The position numbers were made by a program, and so were the translations under genes. A stretch of 64,000 nt of DNA from Mallotus nudiflorus. Taxonomy: Eukaryota; Streptophyta; Magnoliopsida; Malpighiales; Euphorbiaceae. The notes under the pieces are model-generated. The model made no database searches. It saw only the letters and a list, made by a program, of their open reading frames with translations, and was not told the DNA's origin. Of the stretch, positions 37,020 to 49,250 are shown piece after piece (positions within the stretch are counted from its first letter, which is position 1; every line of letters begins with the position of its first letter). The stretch covers positions 372,001-436,000 of the forward strand of contig CANTUR010000451.1 of the NCBI GenBank assembly GCA_947683625.1, read 5' to 3'.

Positions 37020-37831
37020 GTTTGCCTTTATCCTTTAGGTTGGGACAATCTTGCTTTCAGTGCCCTTTTTCTTGACAAAAGGCATATTAATCTTTGCTCA
37101 GTTTGGATTTTGACTTTGATCTCTCTCTCCTTCCTTTATTCTAGCTCTGCGAACAGCCTTTGATAACAAGAGCTTCTGCTTCAACACTTGTATTTTTTTG
37201 CTTTTCTTTTTTTCGCAATTCATAACTATACAACACTGCAGTTACTTCACTTAGAGACAATAACCTTCCCATAAAGTATAGTAGTTTTAAGATACTTAAA
37301 CTCATTAAGAAGTGATCCCACCAACATTAGAGCTAGATCTTCATCATTAAAAGTTACATTCATATTCATCAAATCAGTTACCGACTGATTAAAGCTAATA
37401 ATGTGATCATTCATCGTGGTACTTGAAACATAGTTGAAGCGAAACAATCTCTTTTTCATGTAGAGTTTGTTTTGACTGCTTTTCTTTAAGAATTTCTCCT
37501 CCAATGCCTTCCATAATTTACTTACAAAAGTTTCTTTAGAAAATGCATACTTCTGCTCTCTAGAAAGACATGATCCAATTGTACCACATGCAAATCTATT
37601 GATCAATTTCCATTCTTTCTCCTCAACATCATCTTATTTCTCTCCTTCAATAGCAATCTCTAAACCTTGCTGAAAGAGGGCATCTAGAACCTCACTTTGC
37701 CACATGCCGAAATGACCAGTACCATCAAAAATCTCCACCGCAAATCTAGTATTTGTCACTGCATTTCTTGCCAAAATTAAAGATGAAGAAGCAGTTGACA
37801 CTGATGTAGATACTTTTGTGTCGTCTGCCAT
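37020..37831 (-). pseudogene. Copia gag remnant (minus-strand copy)
   Basis: Starts MADDTKVSTSVSTAS at 37831, with RFAVEIFDGTGHFGMWQSEV, a match to the Copia gag N-terminus. After one stop (37632) it continues as a 119-codon open stretch (37606-37247) with SREQKYAFSKETFVSKLWKA and MNDHIISFNQSVTDLMNMNV. A damaged CCHC knuckle lies near 37040-37085 (YAFCQEKGH then a stop); its first Cys reads Tyr, as in the sister copy. Confidence 0.92.
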
Positions 37832-37954
37832 TTTTGCTACAAATTCTATTTAATAGCTGTCGATGCGGAATGCCAACTAGCCCAAGGAAATTTTTTCTTA
37901 TATGGAATATCAGGCTAAGCCTCAACCACAGAGTATACTAAAAATAACTAAGAG

Positions 37955-37966
37955 CTCTGATATTAT
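37955..37966 (-). promoter_or_regulatory. Primer-binding site of minus-strand Copia element
   Basis: On the minus strand, AATATCAGAGCT lies just inside the 5' LTR. It matches the tRNA-Met complement over TATCAGAGC. Confidence 0.85.
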
Positions 37967-37967
37967 T

Positions 37968-38490
37968 TGTTGTGAAATTCGGGTTAATTTTTAGCAATAA
38001 TAACAAAAATCACCTTGACAATTATTGCATAGGTGACTAGAGTGTAAATGATTGTACTAAAAATCATCCTAAAGTAATTCTCAGGAAAGAGTGGTGGAGT
38101 CACTATGGTCTCACTTAAAAACTACACTCCTTAAACAGAATTTTACCAAGACAAGTAATTTTAATAGCACAATAATAAACAACAACTATACCTGACAATA
38201 GCTATTAAATAAAAATAAAAAAGAATACCAAAATTTAACGATATTCAGCCAATTTTACCTACTTTCTCAGACACTACTAAAATAATATTTCACTAATTTG
38301 AGAAAATATTATAAAAGAGAAAGAAAAAATACAATTGTCTAAATATATAAAAGAAGCAATTTTAGAATAAATATATCAAAAGGAGAGAATAGTTCTTTTA
38401 TAGTCTAAAAACTCCTTTATTTTATTTTTCTTCTTGATGTTGGATAGCTATTTTGTCAAAAAAAAAAAAAAAAAAAAAAAAAAAGCAACA
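37968..38490 (-). repeat. 5' LTR of minus-strand Copia element
   Basis: 523 bp, about 27 bp longer than its partner at 33243. Most of the difference is a poly-A run at 38457-38484 (plus strand) near its outer end, where the partner LTR has a short mixed sequence. Confidence 0.93.
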
Positions 38491-38665
38491 TAGGGGCGTC
38501 CTGTGGCTGATTGACTAAAGTATACTTTCTAGCTTCTTCGGCCTGTAGTTAGAAATTAAATGTATTTTCATTTCACTGCTGGAAACAAGTGAATTTACTG
38601 ATCTATCCATGTAACTTATTATTTCTTACCTTTTGTTTACATGCGCCTGAATATTTTCCCTGAAT

Positions 38666-38929
38666 CTAACTTTTTCTTGGAGCCATTTCCTTTGCCACTC
38701 GAATAAGTGCTTTTGACCTACCTTGTATGATTTCTTCATCTCTAAATGTAGTTGAGTTCGCCGATGAGGCCTTCATTGCCACGACCCTGTCACCATGAAC
38801 ATGAACCTTTTCTGTTGTACTATGCTCATACGTTGAAGGAGGCAAAGTTTCAGTAAATGCTTGAAGTGTTTTTGTTGGTCAGTATCCTTTTGAGGTGGCA
38901 TGAATGATATCCAAGTTTGCAATTCCAAA
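38666..38929 (-). pseudogene. Unidentified coding-like exon with internal TGA
   Basis: Reading leftward from a CAG acceptor at 38932-38930, one frame gives FGIANLDIIHATSKGY, a TGA, then about 70 codons ending VAKEMAPRKS and TAG at 38666. Composition and length look like a real exon (varied residues, no repeats), but I do not recognise the family. It lies about 690 bases downstream of the two L34 exons on the same strand, and the phase would allow splicing from them. It could be the last exon of a chimeric gene or an unrelated fragment cut off by the Copia insertion at 38490. Confidence 0.4.
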
Positions 38930-39390
38930 CTGCGAAGGCTGTTATAAAGACATGAATAAAAGAAACTTTAATAATCAAATATCCTCACAATCACTAGTAG
39001 TATGACAAGTGAAAACAACTTCAGTGATGGTATGCAGCTAAGTATTTCAGCCTATGTAAGATAAGTGAGGAATTTGACATGTAACAAGTAGACACCATAT
39101 GGTCAAGCTTTTTAATGATAATCTTGAACAATTTGCAACTTGTACCCAAAGAAAAAGGAGAAATAAGCATATCAGCTCTTCAGCTACAGTTACAACATTC
39201 TAATACATCCCAACGTCACAAAACAAACTACTGGAATAGCAAGGCCAATTGAATGAATCGAAAACTAAGCCAAATAAGCAATCACGAAACAGACGATGTT
39301 CAGATGATTGATCTCATAAATAACAACTTAATTTTTTTATACATTTTGCTCGACTCTATTTTTCTATGTTAGCAAAAACTAGTTGGAACT

Positions 39391-39394
<4 letters not shown>

Positions 39395-39447
<53 letters not shown>
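39395..39447. repeat. (TA)n microsatellite
   Basis: About 26 TA units in the presumed intron between the L34 exons and the unidentified exon. Confidence 0.95.
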
Positions 39448-39453
<6 letters not shown>

Positions 39454-39621
39454 ACAATGTGCTTCAGAAAGCAGAGCATCAAATAAAAAATATCCTTGAA
39501 CAATTCAACCAAGTAAATCACAAGATAATGACATCAATATCATAAAATTCAAGATACAAATCAATAAAACAACCCAACAAAAAAAATATGGAAACACAGA
39601 AAAAAAAAAAGGGTCACATAC

Positions 39622-39865
39622 CCCTTGAATTCTCTTGCCGGTAACAGGACATTTAGAATGTCCACTAGCTCTCTTTTTGGTTGACTGATACACGAATTTC
39701 CCACCTTCATTTCAACAACAACAACAGCAACGGTACTTAGTCCTAATTACTTCACCACTATATATATATATATAAAGAAGAGTTACTAGGGGTCTTGATA
39801 ACATGACGCTGGTAGGATCTAGTAGCGTAACTGTGCCTTTCAGGGTATGTGAGTCGCTGCACCAT
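39622..39865 (-). pseudogene. Large ribosomal subunit protein eL34, first two exons only
   Basis: Exon 1 (39865-39787) encodes MVQRLTYPERHSYATRSYQR then HVIKTP. Exon 2 (39704-39622) encodes GKFVYQSTKKRASGHSKCPV then TGKRIQG. Together they match the first 54 or so residues of plant eL34 (usual length about 119), including CPVTGKRIQG. The intron (39786-39705, GTAACT...GAAG) lies in the TP|G codon, and a donor GTATGTG follows exon 2 at 39621. Changes include P-E for R-K near residue 8 and HS for a single Pro. The basic C-terminal half (HLRP...RRTVNRAYGG) is nowhere in the window. It is a truncated gene copy or the 5' part of a chimera, not a working ribosomal protein gene. Confidence 0.8.
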
Positions 39866-40201
39866 GGTTCTTTAGCTGCTTCTTCCTCTGGTTTTAGCGA
39901 GAGCTGCAAAGAGAAGGCGAGACCAAATACATATGAATTTGTTGATTGAATTTTTACAAATGCAAATATAGGTAAAAAGTTTTTTTCAAATTTTTGTACA
40001 ATTTCAAAGCACTGACATATATGGGTTTTGGTGATTGTGGAGGTGTAAAGTGTGTTATTTTCATGAAGGACAATATTGGTATTCCACCTTCTTTTATTTT
40101 TCACTTCGAAGCCTTATAATCCCACATAAATTTACTAAAATATCCTTTTTAGCCAAAAAATTTGAATAGATTTTATCCAAGAAGATTTATCCTATTATTA
40201 T

Positions 40202-40565
40202 TAAGCGTAGTACATCCATAGCCTAATGTTCTTGTTACTTTTATCAAAATTTGACACCTCAATTTATAGTTTTATCATTTCAACATTTAAACTTGTCTAA
40301 AATGTAATTTTGAAACTCTCTATCAGTACACATGCATTAAATAGCAAAGCAACATGTGTCATGTGTCTTTAGGATTTAATTGATAAAAAATGATAAGTAA
40401 AGGTATCAAATTAACAAAAAGTCGCAAGTACAGGGGTGATAGATATAATATGTTATTAAATTAGTGCATTTTATGTTAGTTTAAATGAAATGATAAAACT
40501 ATAAGTTGAGATATTAAATTGACAAATTGTACCAAATACATAAGTCGCAGATGTATTATGCCTTA
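40202..40565. mobile_element. MITE-like element with long terminal inverted repeats
   Basis: About 364 bp. The left end (TAAGCGTAGTACATC...) and the reverse complement of the right end (TAAGGCATAATACATC...) stay alignable for about 85 bp, including TATAGTTTTATCATTTCA in both. It has no coding capacity and sits in an ATT/TTA-rich site, so the target duplication cannot be resolved. The superfamily is uncertain; the long ends suggest a Mutator-like or foldback element. Confidence 0.6.
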
Positions 40566-40601
40566 TTATTATTATTATCATCATCATCATCATCATCATG
40601 A
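40565..40601. repeat. (TTA)n(TCA)n microsatellite
   Basis: A TTA run passing into about seven ATC repeats, abutting the right end of the MITE-like element. Confidence 0.9.
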
Positions 40602-40809
40602 GTCCTCCTACAATACAACCAGTTGCAATTGTATCAATACAAATGGAATCAAATCCGTTGGATTACTATTAATTTAATTGTAGCATTGATACAATTTACA
40701 AGTATTGATCCAAAAAAAAATTGTAAAAATAAATTTAGCAGTTCTAATTTTATATGTATAGATATAAATGTTTATGCTATAATCATAATCATCATCGTAT
40801 TGTATTGAC

Positions 40810-41233
40810 ATAATACGTATGCGGCCCTTATACTCAGCACAATTTGTCAGTTTAACATCTCAAGTTACAATGTTATCATTTCAACACCTAAACTAGGTGC
40901 ACTTATCTAATGACATAATAGATCTACCATCCCTTTATATTGCAACTTTTTGTTAATTGGACACTTCAACTTATAATTTTTGCTCTATGAAACTCTAAAG
41001 ATGCAGCACAATGCCGATTTGTTATTTTTATGCTACTTATTTCAAAATTGAATTTTAGATAAGTTCATGTGGTGAAATGCTAAACCTGTAAGTTGAGGTG
41101 TTAAACTAATAAACTTAAAATTAAAATGCAATATATATATATACACACGAACAGGGGGAGGAGGGAGACAGGTAAAATTAAAAAAAAGTCTTCACTTATT
41201 ACCATATAAAAATTAGATAATTTCATCATTTAC
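40810..41233. mobile_element. Second, diverged MITE-like copy and LTR C flank
   Basis: The left end (ATAATACGTATGCGG...CAATTTGTCAGTTTAACATC) matches the end of the 40202-40565 element in the opposite orientation. The block CTGTAAGTTGAGGTGTTAAAC near 41088 looks like its other end. The part from 40920 to 41233 recurs at 41408-41739 in front of the second LTR C copy. Confidence 0.5.
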
Positions 41234-41407
41234 TGTTATGACCTGAAATTTTTATATAAATTATTAAATTAAATTATGAGATATGCAGTGTTAATAAATA
41301 TTTTTATTAATGATTATTTTAATATTTTAATTTTATTATTTTTCTAATTATTTATTTTAGTAAATCATAGCATTTGGTTATTTATAAGATTAAATTTTAT
41401 TTCAAAT
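41234..41407 (+). repeat. LTR family C, partial tandem copy 1
   Basis: Starts TGTTATGACCTG directly after TTTAC and matches the first 170 or so bases of the full LTR C at 42857. It then breaks off where the duplicated flank begins (AGATCTAGCATCCC at 41408). Confidence 0.85.
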
Positions 41408-42803
<1,396 letters not shown>

Positions 42804-43219
42804 CAAAAAAGTCTTCACTTATTACTATATAAAAATTAGATAATTTCGTCATTTATTGTTATGACCCGAAATTTTCATATAAATTATTAAATTAAATTAT
42901 GAAATATGCAGTATTAATAAATATTTTTATTAATGATTATTTTATTATTATTATTCTAATTATTTATTTTAGTAAATCGTAGCATTTGGTTACTTATGAG
43001 ATTAAATTTTATTTCAAAATTTATTATTTATTTTATTATAAATTAGTAATTATTGTTAAATTAAAGATTTAAGTTAAATTTTATTGTTATTTATTATTTA
43101 ATATTATTAATATTAATTTGGGGATTAATTAGTGTTAATTAAGAATTAATTAATTAATTGATTATTATAATTATTTGTGGTGTTAAATAAATACATGTGT
43201 ATATATATAATAAGTTAAT

Positions 43220-43221
43220 AA

Positions 43222-43258
<37 letters not shown>

Positions 43259-43280
43259 TATGTGTGTATGTGTGTGTATA

Positions 43281-43318
<38 letters not shown>
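43220..43318. repeat. Compound (TA)n(GT)n microsatellite in LTR C
   Basis: TA steps, then a GT run (about 43229-43275), then TA steps again, at the same place relative to the leader as the pure TA run in copy 2. Confidence 0.95.
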
Positions 43319-43321
<3 letters not shown>

Positions 43322-44946
43322 ATTTAAAAACATATATATATATCTTAAAAAAAAAAGGACAAAGCATTTTTTTGGGTCTTCTTCTTCCTCTTTCCTTTTT
43401 TCTTTCTTTGCTTCTTCTTCTTCTTCTTCTTCTTTCTGGTCTACCAGCCACTGCACGAACCACCACCTCAGCACCGAACAGCCACCAGCAGCAGCAAATA
43501 GCAACAATAACAATGCAGACTGCATTGTGTGAACAATATAGTCTGTTTGCTGGCGAGGAAATTGATCGAGCTTGGGCTCGTTTCAAAGCTCACACTACAA
43601 AGCTTTGATAATACGTGGTTCGTTTCAAGTGAGTCGACGGGTAAGTACTTCGAAAACTCAATTTTATATTTATGTCAATATGTTTAATTTGATTTTTCTT
43701 ATTAAATTTAATTTTATTTGGAGATGTGGTAGTTAGATAAGAGCTAAGATCTACCTAAATATTATTTTTATTTATTTTTCTGAAATTTTTAATAATAAAA
43801 TACATATTTTTCAAGTTCGGTTATTATTCACAGTCCCTAGTCCATAAATTTTCTTATTTTTATTAAATTTTATATATTATTTAGTGCAAGTTTTGTGAAG
43901 GAAGTTTCTTTAAATTACGTACCAAATTTTTATTATGAATTTTTAAATGTTTATGTAAAAAATAGAATTTTGGAGAAATTAATATAAATAAGTAATTTTT
44001 ATGTTTTAATTGATATTATTGATAATTAATAGGCTTTGGATAGTTTTTGAGTGATAGTTGGTATTAAAATAATTTTTATAAATTAATTACTGTTTTTAGC
44101 TAATTAATATTAATTTCTGGAATTATATCTAAATAATAATTTTAATTATTAATTTTGAAATTAAATGATTTTTAATTGTTTAAATTGGATAATTTAATAA
44201 TTTAATTGATTATCAGTAATTAAATGCTATTTAATTTGGAATATTTAAAAGAATGAGTTTAATTAATATTATTTACTTATATTTGAAATTTTATTATTTA
44301 ATTTGGAAAATAAATATTTTTTATGCTTTTATTATATAAATAAGTTGATTTTGATATTTAAATGAGATTTTTATAATTTTGGTTTAAATATTTGGTACGT
44401 ATTTTTTAAATGAGATTTTTTATAATTTTGGATCAATTAATGGTATTTATTATTAGTTTATTTATTGTGATATTTGATTGAATTTTGATAGTTTATGTCT
44501 ACATATGTATTTTTGGAAGTTAGTAAATTATTTGATTTTAATTGAAATTATTGTTAGTTATTTTGTTTTAAACTATTTATGGGTTAATAAAAGTATGAAA
44601 AGTAATTTTTAATAGTATTTCCTATTTATTAATTAATTTGTGATAATTTTGGAATATTATGTGAATAATAAGTTTATTTATTTTTTTGAGCTTAAATGGG
44701 TATTTTATTATATTCTAATGTTAAATAGTGATTTTAATAATTATTTGCAATCTATGCTAATTTAATTATAAAATAGGAATTTTATTCTATTTATGAATAT
44801 TATTAGCAAATATTATTTAAAAGCTAGAATTTTATTATTTAGTTGGAAAATAAAGGTTTTTAATATTTTTATGAGACATTTTGGTGATTTGAGAAGTTAT
44901 TATATTTTTATATAGATTTTTATGATTTTTGGTTGAATTATTTGAA

Positions 44947-44951
<5 letters not shown>

Positions 44952-45026
<75 letters not shown>
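44952..45026. repeat. (TA)n microsatellite inside the intron-like part of LTR C
   Basis: About 37 TA units. Unlike the other TA runs it is not near the leader; it lies about 85 bases before the acceptor-like site. Confidence 0.95.
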
Positions 45027-45030
<4 letters not shown>

Positions 45031-45294
45031 GGATCGTTGAGGCTATGAGTAGTTTGGCGGCCCAACCCGAGCAATTGAACTTATGTGTTATAAAAGTGTA
45101 TTTTCTGTGCAGGATCGGCTCTACTTGTGTAGGGAGATGTCTGTTTTATAGAAGAGATTTTGTTGAATTTTTGGTAGATTTCTCGTAAAATGTAACAATC
45201 GGTCTGAGTCTAGTTTTAAAATTTTACTCAAGTTGTGTCTCGATCGAATCATTATTAGAATTCTAGAATTTATTAAATTAGGAATTTATTTCTA

Positions 45295-45336
<42 letters not shown>

Positions 45337-46589
45337 TAGTTGTACCGCAAGCTAGACTGATTGGACCGGGCCAGCCGAACTGAAATAATGAAGTGCAGTA
45401 GTACTGTGAGTTATTATCTTATATATGCATTGCATGTAGAATACATATTTGTAAGCATCCATATTTTTATAATGTAATTAAGTATGATTATTTTATTAAA
45501 TGATTATGTATATGTTTAGTATATTTTCGATATATATTTAGTATATTTTTTGTGTATATTTGGTATACATTTGGGATATGTTTGGTATACGTTTGGTATA
45601 TAAGTGGTATATTTCTTTAAAAATGGATGTTATCATGTTTAAATTATGCATTTTATTATTTTTAATAATTATAATATTTATTTGAAGAATAATAGTAGAA
45701 CATGCTATTTAGTGGAATGTACTAGGACTGGGTACGTACCAATGCATTAGATTTTAGAATTAGAAACATGAGATTGTTTGATATGAGACTTGATTAATTG
45801 ATTATTGAGATTTATAGTAAGTGAGTGGTGTGATTGCGGGAGCTTGGTTGATCTAGTGTCTCAGGGCCAAACCCGTCGACAGTGAAACTATGGAAGCTCA
45901 GTTGACTTAGTATCTTGGGGCCAATCTACTGTCCAAAAATTGAAAAGAGAAAAAATTTGAAATTAAGTAAGTCTATTGGCTAATGAGATTTAATGATCGA
46001 TGTTGCAAACTATTTTGGGTTCTGCTCTGATCCTTCACCCAAAATAAATTTTTCTGCATTTTTTATTATATAAAAGTTGATTTAGTATATGTATGATATG
46101 CATGTGTATATATATATTATTATATTAATGTTTGATTGTATATGACTTTAGATTATATGTGTATATATTATAATAATTCACTCACTGAGGTTTGACCCCC
46201 TCAATATATTTTTTTTAAGACATTCTACTTTATCAGACTTCAGTAGTAGACTTTTTCACTAGTCTTCTTCAATTCCAACTAGATTATATAATTTTTTATA
46301 TCTGATTTTTTATTCATATTTTAGAAGCTGCAGTAGTAGTACTCGAGTATTGTAGTGTTTAGTATTATTTTATTATGGAGATTTGAATTTGAAAGATATT
46401 GTATTGTTATATTTTGATATATGATATGAGAATTCCTTTAATATTATTTTAAGTTCTTAATTCTTTGATATTTTTATATTATATTTCTGCGTGTTTTTAT
46501 TTTTAAGGCTTACTATGGGTTCCGGATTCAAAAGAATTTCCATTCCCTAGCACCGGTTATGACTCCCTAGTTTGAGTCATAACATTTAC

Positions 46590-47045
46590 TAATAAAAGTA
46601 AAATTAAATTAATTAAAATATAATTTTAATTTTATAAAAAGTCCATTTTCTATTTTAATTAGGTTAACTTCTATTTTATTTTTAATAGAAATTAAATTAA
46701 CTAAAATATAATTCTAATTTAATTGAAAGTATGTTTCCTATTTTAATTAGGTTAACTTTTATGTTATCTCTAAAAAAATTAAATTAATTAAATTGTAATT
46801 CTAATTTAATTGAAAGTATATTTCCTATTATAATTAGGTTAGTTTCCATTTTATCTCTAATAAAAATGAAATAAATTAACATATAATTCTAATTTAATTA
46901 AAAGTATGTTTCCTCTTTTAATTATATTAATTTCTATTTTATCTCTAAGAAAAATAAATTAATTAAAATTTTAGTAATAAATTTATTAAAAATAAATATT
47001 TTTCTATTTTAATTAAGTCTACTTATATTTTATCTAATATAAATC
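46590..47045. repeat. Minisatellite, about 88-bp unit, five copies
   Basis: The landmark AATTAGGTTAAC or its variants occur at about 46661, 46749, 46836, 46924 and 47005, spacings of 88, 87, 88 and 81. Each unit reads roughly TTTCCTATTTTAATTAGGTT followed by TTTTATCTCTA and an AT-rich tail. It starts just after the LTR C target site. Confidence 0.85.
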
Positions 47046-47121
47046 AAATTAGATAATATAATTGTATAAGTCTTATTATATTAAATTTAATAGGTAAATA
47101 ATTAATATCCAAATTAATAAA

Positions 47122-48616
47122 TGAAAAGAGTCCTGGGGGGTGAATAGGACTATCAAATAAAAATGAGAAATTAAAAGAATTCTTTGCAATAATTAAATAG
47201 AAGTTGAGAAGTAAGAATGAAGAATACAAAGATTTAAGGAGTTCGGATTCAACAACAATCCTACGTCTCCACCTAATTTATCCCCAAGTTAGGATTTTCA
47301 ATCACCTACAATCTTATTCACAGGATTGAGATTATACAAGAGTTTTATGGCTCACTCTTATAACCTTACAGCATGAGTTTTCAAGGCTCACCCAAAAAAA
47401 CCAAAACCCAAGTGTTTCAATGGACAACACTTAAACCAATTCCTTTAGAAATAAATCTCACTTCCCTTCTAATTTAACCCAAGATTTAAAATGAAGAGAA
47501 ATTCTATTTTTAACACACACCCAACTCTCACAATAGTTATACAAACAAAGAATTATTTAAGAGAATTTGAGAGCTCAATGAATGCTTAAGAAATAATGAA
47601 TGATAAACAAGTTACTTAACTTTCATTCAGCTCTAGAGGTATTTATACTAAAAAAATATAGTTGTTGGAGGTGCAAATGATGTGTCCAATGTCTATATTT
47701 TGAATTATTGAGATTGATGCTATCAGACAACTATTCATGGATTGAAATCGTAATTCCCTCCTCAAGACATTTGAATTTGCCTACACTTTCTTCATAAAAG
47801 CTGTAGATATTTGAATTAGCTTTCCATATCAATTTAAATCTCCTAAATTGGACTTTTTTAGCTCAAGATATGTTCAAAATACTAAGCGTTGTGCAATCTA
47901 TAATGCAGACTACGGTCAGACAGCTATACCCAAATTGAAGTCATGATTTTCTCCTAAAGAAATTTGAATTTGCACATGCTTTTTTCATGAAAGCTGTAGA
48001 TATTTGAATTATATTTCCATATCATTTTAAATCACCTAAATTTGACTTCTGTAGCTCAGGATATGTCCAAATTACTAACGGTTGTGCAATCTGACATGCA
48101 GAATACTGTCAGATAGCTATACACAAGTTGAAGTCATGATATGCTCTTGAAGAAATTTGAATTTTCCAATATTTTCTTCATGAAATTTGTAGATATTTGA
48201 CTTATATTTTCATATCATTTTGAATCACCTTAATTGGACTTCTGTAACTTAAGATATGTTCAAAATACGAAGAGATATGCAGTCTAAGATGGCAGACATA
48301 TATGTGGATTTTAACTCAAAATTTTCATAACCAAATGAACTTGGATTTTGAAAAAAAAAAACCCAATTGAGAAAGCTCAAGATGTCTACTTCAAATGTTA
48401 AGAAGCTCATTTTCTCATTTAAGAGCTCTAAAGATGTCAAAAGCCTTCTTGAATCTCAGAGATTCAATCTGCCCGAAAAGTCACTATTTGTCCAAAAATG
48501 TATATGCTTGGTATATGTATGGTATATAATTCCCTACACACTTAATTGAAATTATTAGTATAAAAATTGTTTGTTAAAGTCCAAAATTTAGAGTTTGATC
48601 ATGCAAATGGTCAACA
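47122..48616 (-). repeat. 3' LTR of Sirevirus element
   Basis: 1495 bp; on the minus strand TGTTGACC to CTCTTTTCA. The first 570 or so bases (plus-strand left end) match 55193-55770 closely. It contains three tandem 193-bp units (next entry). Confidence 0.9.
47700..48290. repeat. Three tandem 193-bp units inside the Sirevirus 3' LTR
   Basis: CTGTAGATATTTGA and its variants recur at about 47801, 47994 and 48187, a period of 193. Each unit also contains a CAGACAGCTATAC-type block and TTGTGCAATCT or a similar block. The other LTR keeps only about one and a half units before its truncation. Confidence 0.85.
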
Positions 48617-49250
48617 ATCTCCCCCTTTTTGGCTTGGACAATCAATTTTAAAAGATAATAAATAATGTGTGTGAGTGTAATAAAAATAAATAACAAGTAT
48701 AAGCATGCTAATTAAAATAGCTCCCCCTGTCAAATTAAATAGATGCAAAATGAGAAAATACTTTTCTCCCCCTTAACATATGCATAAATTCAATATTTAT
48801 CATGTATCAAAGTATATAAATGAATTATCATAACATATATAAGGGTTTAACAAATCTATTCCTTTAATAAAATATATTTCTTTATTTCTCCTCCTTTTTG
48901 GACATGATAAGAAATATAATTAAATTTTATTATCCTTCTTGAAAAAAAAAATATAAACAATATAAAATATAGTAGGTTGGACAAGAGCATGGCCTAACAT
49001 AACAAATAATGATAATATGATCATTAAAAATTATTAGACAACATGAAGGAAATAATGTCAAACATACATACATACATATAGTGCTACTATAATGCATCAC
49101 AAAATAGTACATATGTTATATTGAAACATCATATGATTATAGAAATTTTAGCTAGTCAATCAATCATACATAATCATGTGATATTTAGCATATCTTAAAT
49201 ACAAATACAATTTTTTATCCCCTAAGCACATAGCTTCTTCTCCCCCCTTC
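48617..49250 (-). promoter_or_regulatory. Array of polypurine tracts upstream of the Sirevirus 3' LTR
   Basis: On the minus strand, AAAAAGGGGGAGAT abuts the LTR (48617-48630). Further tracts of the same kind lie at about 48720-48728 (CAGGGGGAG), 48764-48774 (AAGGGGGAGAAAA), 48886-48899 (AAAAGGAGGAGAAA) and 49237-49250 (GAAGGGGGGAGAAG). The one next to the LTR is the expected plus-strand primer. Repeated tracts here are a known Sirevirus trait. Confidence 0.75.

Larger units (their letters stand above)
33243..38490 (-). mobile_element. Ty1/Copia (Tork-like) retrotransposon, sister of the 5809-29312 element
   Basis: 5248 bp on the minus strand with LTRs at both ends (33243-33738 and 37968-38490), perfect TAGGG duplications, a tRNA-Met primer site and gag-pol in Copia order reading leftward. 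It aligns with the outer Copia element at 5809 along LTRs and coding region, so the two are copies of one family inserted in opposite directions about 4 kb apart. It keeps longer open stretches (up to 167 codons) than its sister, so it has decayed less, but it is still broken in every domain. Confidence 0.95.
42857..46584 (+). mobile_element. Solo LTR, Gypsy-type family C, full-length
   Basis: 3728 bp from TGTTATGACCCG to GAGTCATAACA. It shares ordered landmarks with families A and B: TA/GT tract (43220-43318), CT-rich patch, leader, donor GTAAGT at 43641, acceptor GTGCAG ending at 45112, stem-loop at 45143-45191, and the terminal block GGCTTACTATGGGTTCC near 46506. The right flank is TTTAC (46585-46589). 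TTTAC also precedes the first partial copy (41229-41233) and the second (41735-41739), while the full copy is preceded by TTTAT, so the original insertion boundary was probably at 41234. No gag or pol is present. Confidence 0.85.

Noticed and set aside
39622..39865. Functional eL34 gene
   Set aside because: Only about 54 of about 119 residues are present, with substitutions at otherwise invariant positions, and no C-terminal exon is found.
39712..40104. 130-codon open frame on the minus strand
   Set aside because: It overlaps the L34 exon 1 in a different frame (the SDSHTLKGTV part is a frame shadow of the L34 start), and the rest is intron and upstream sequence.
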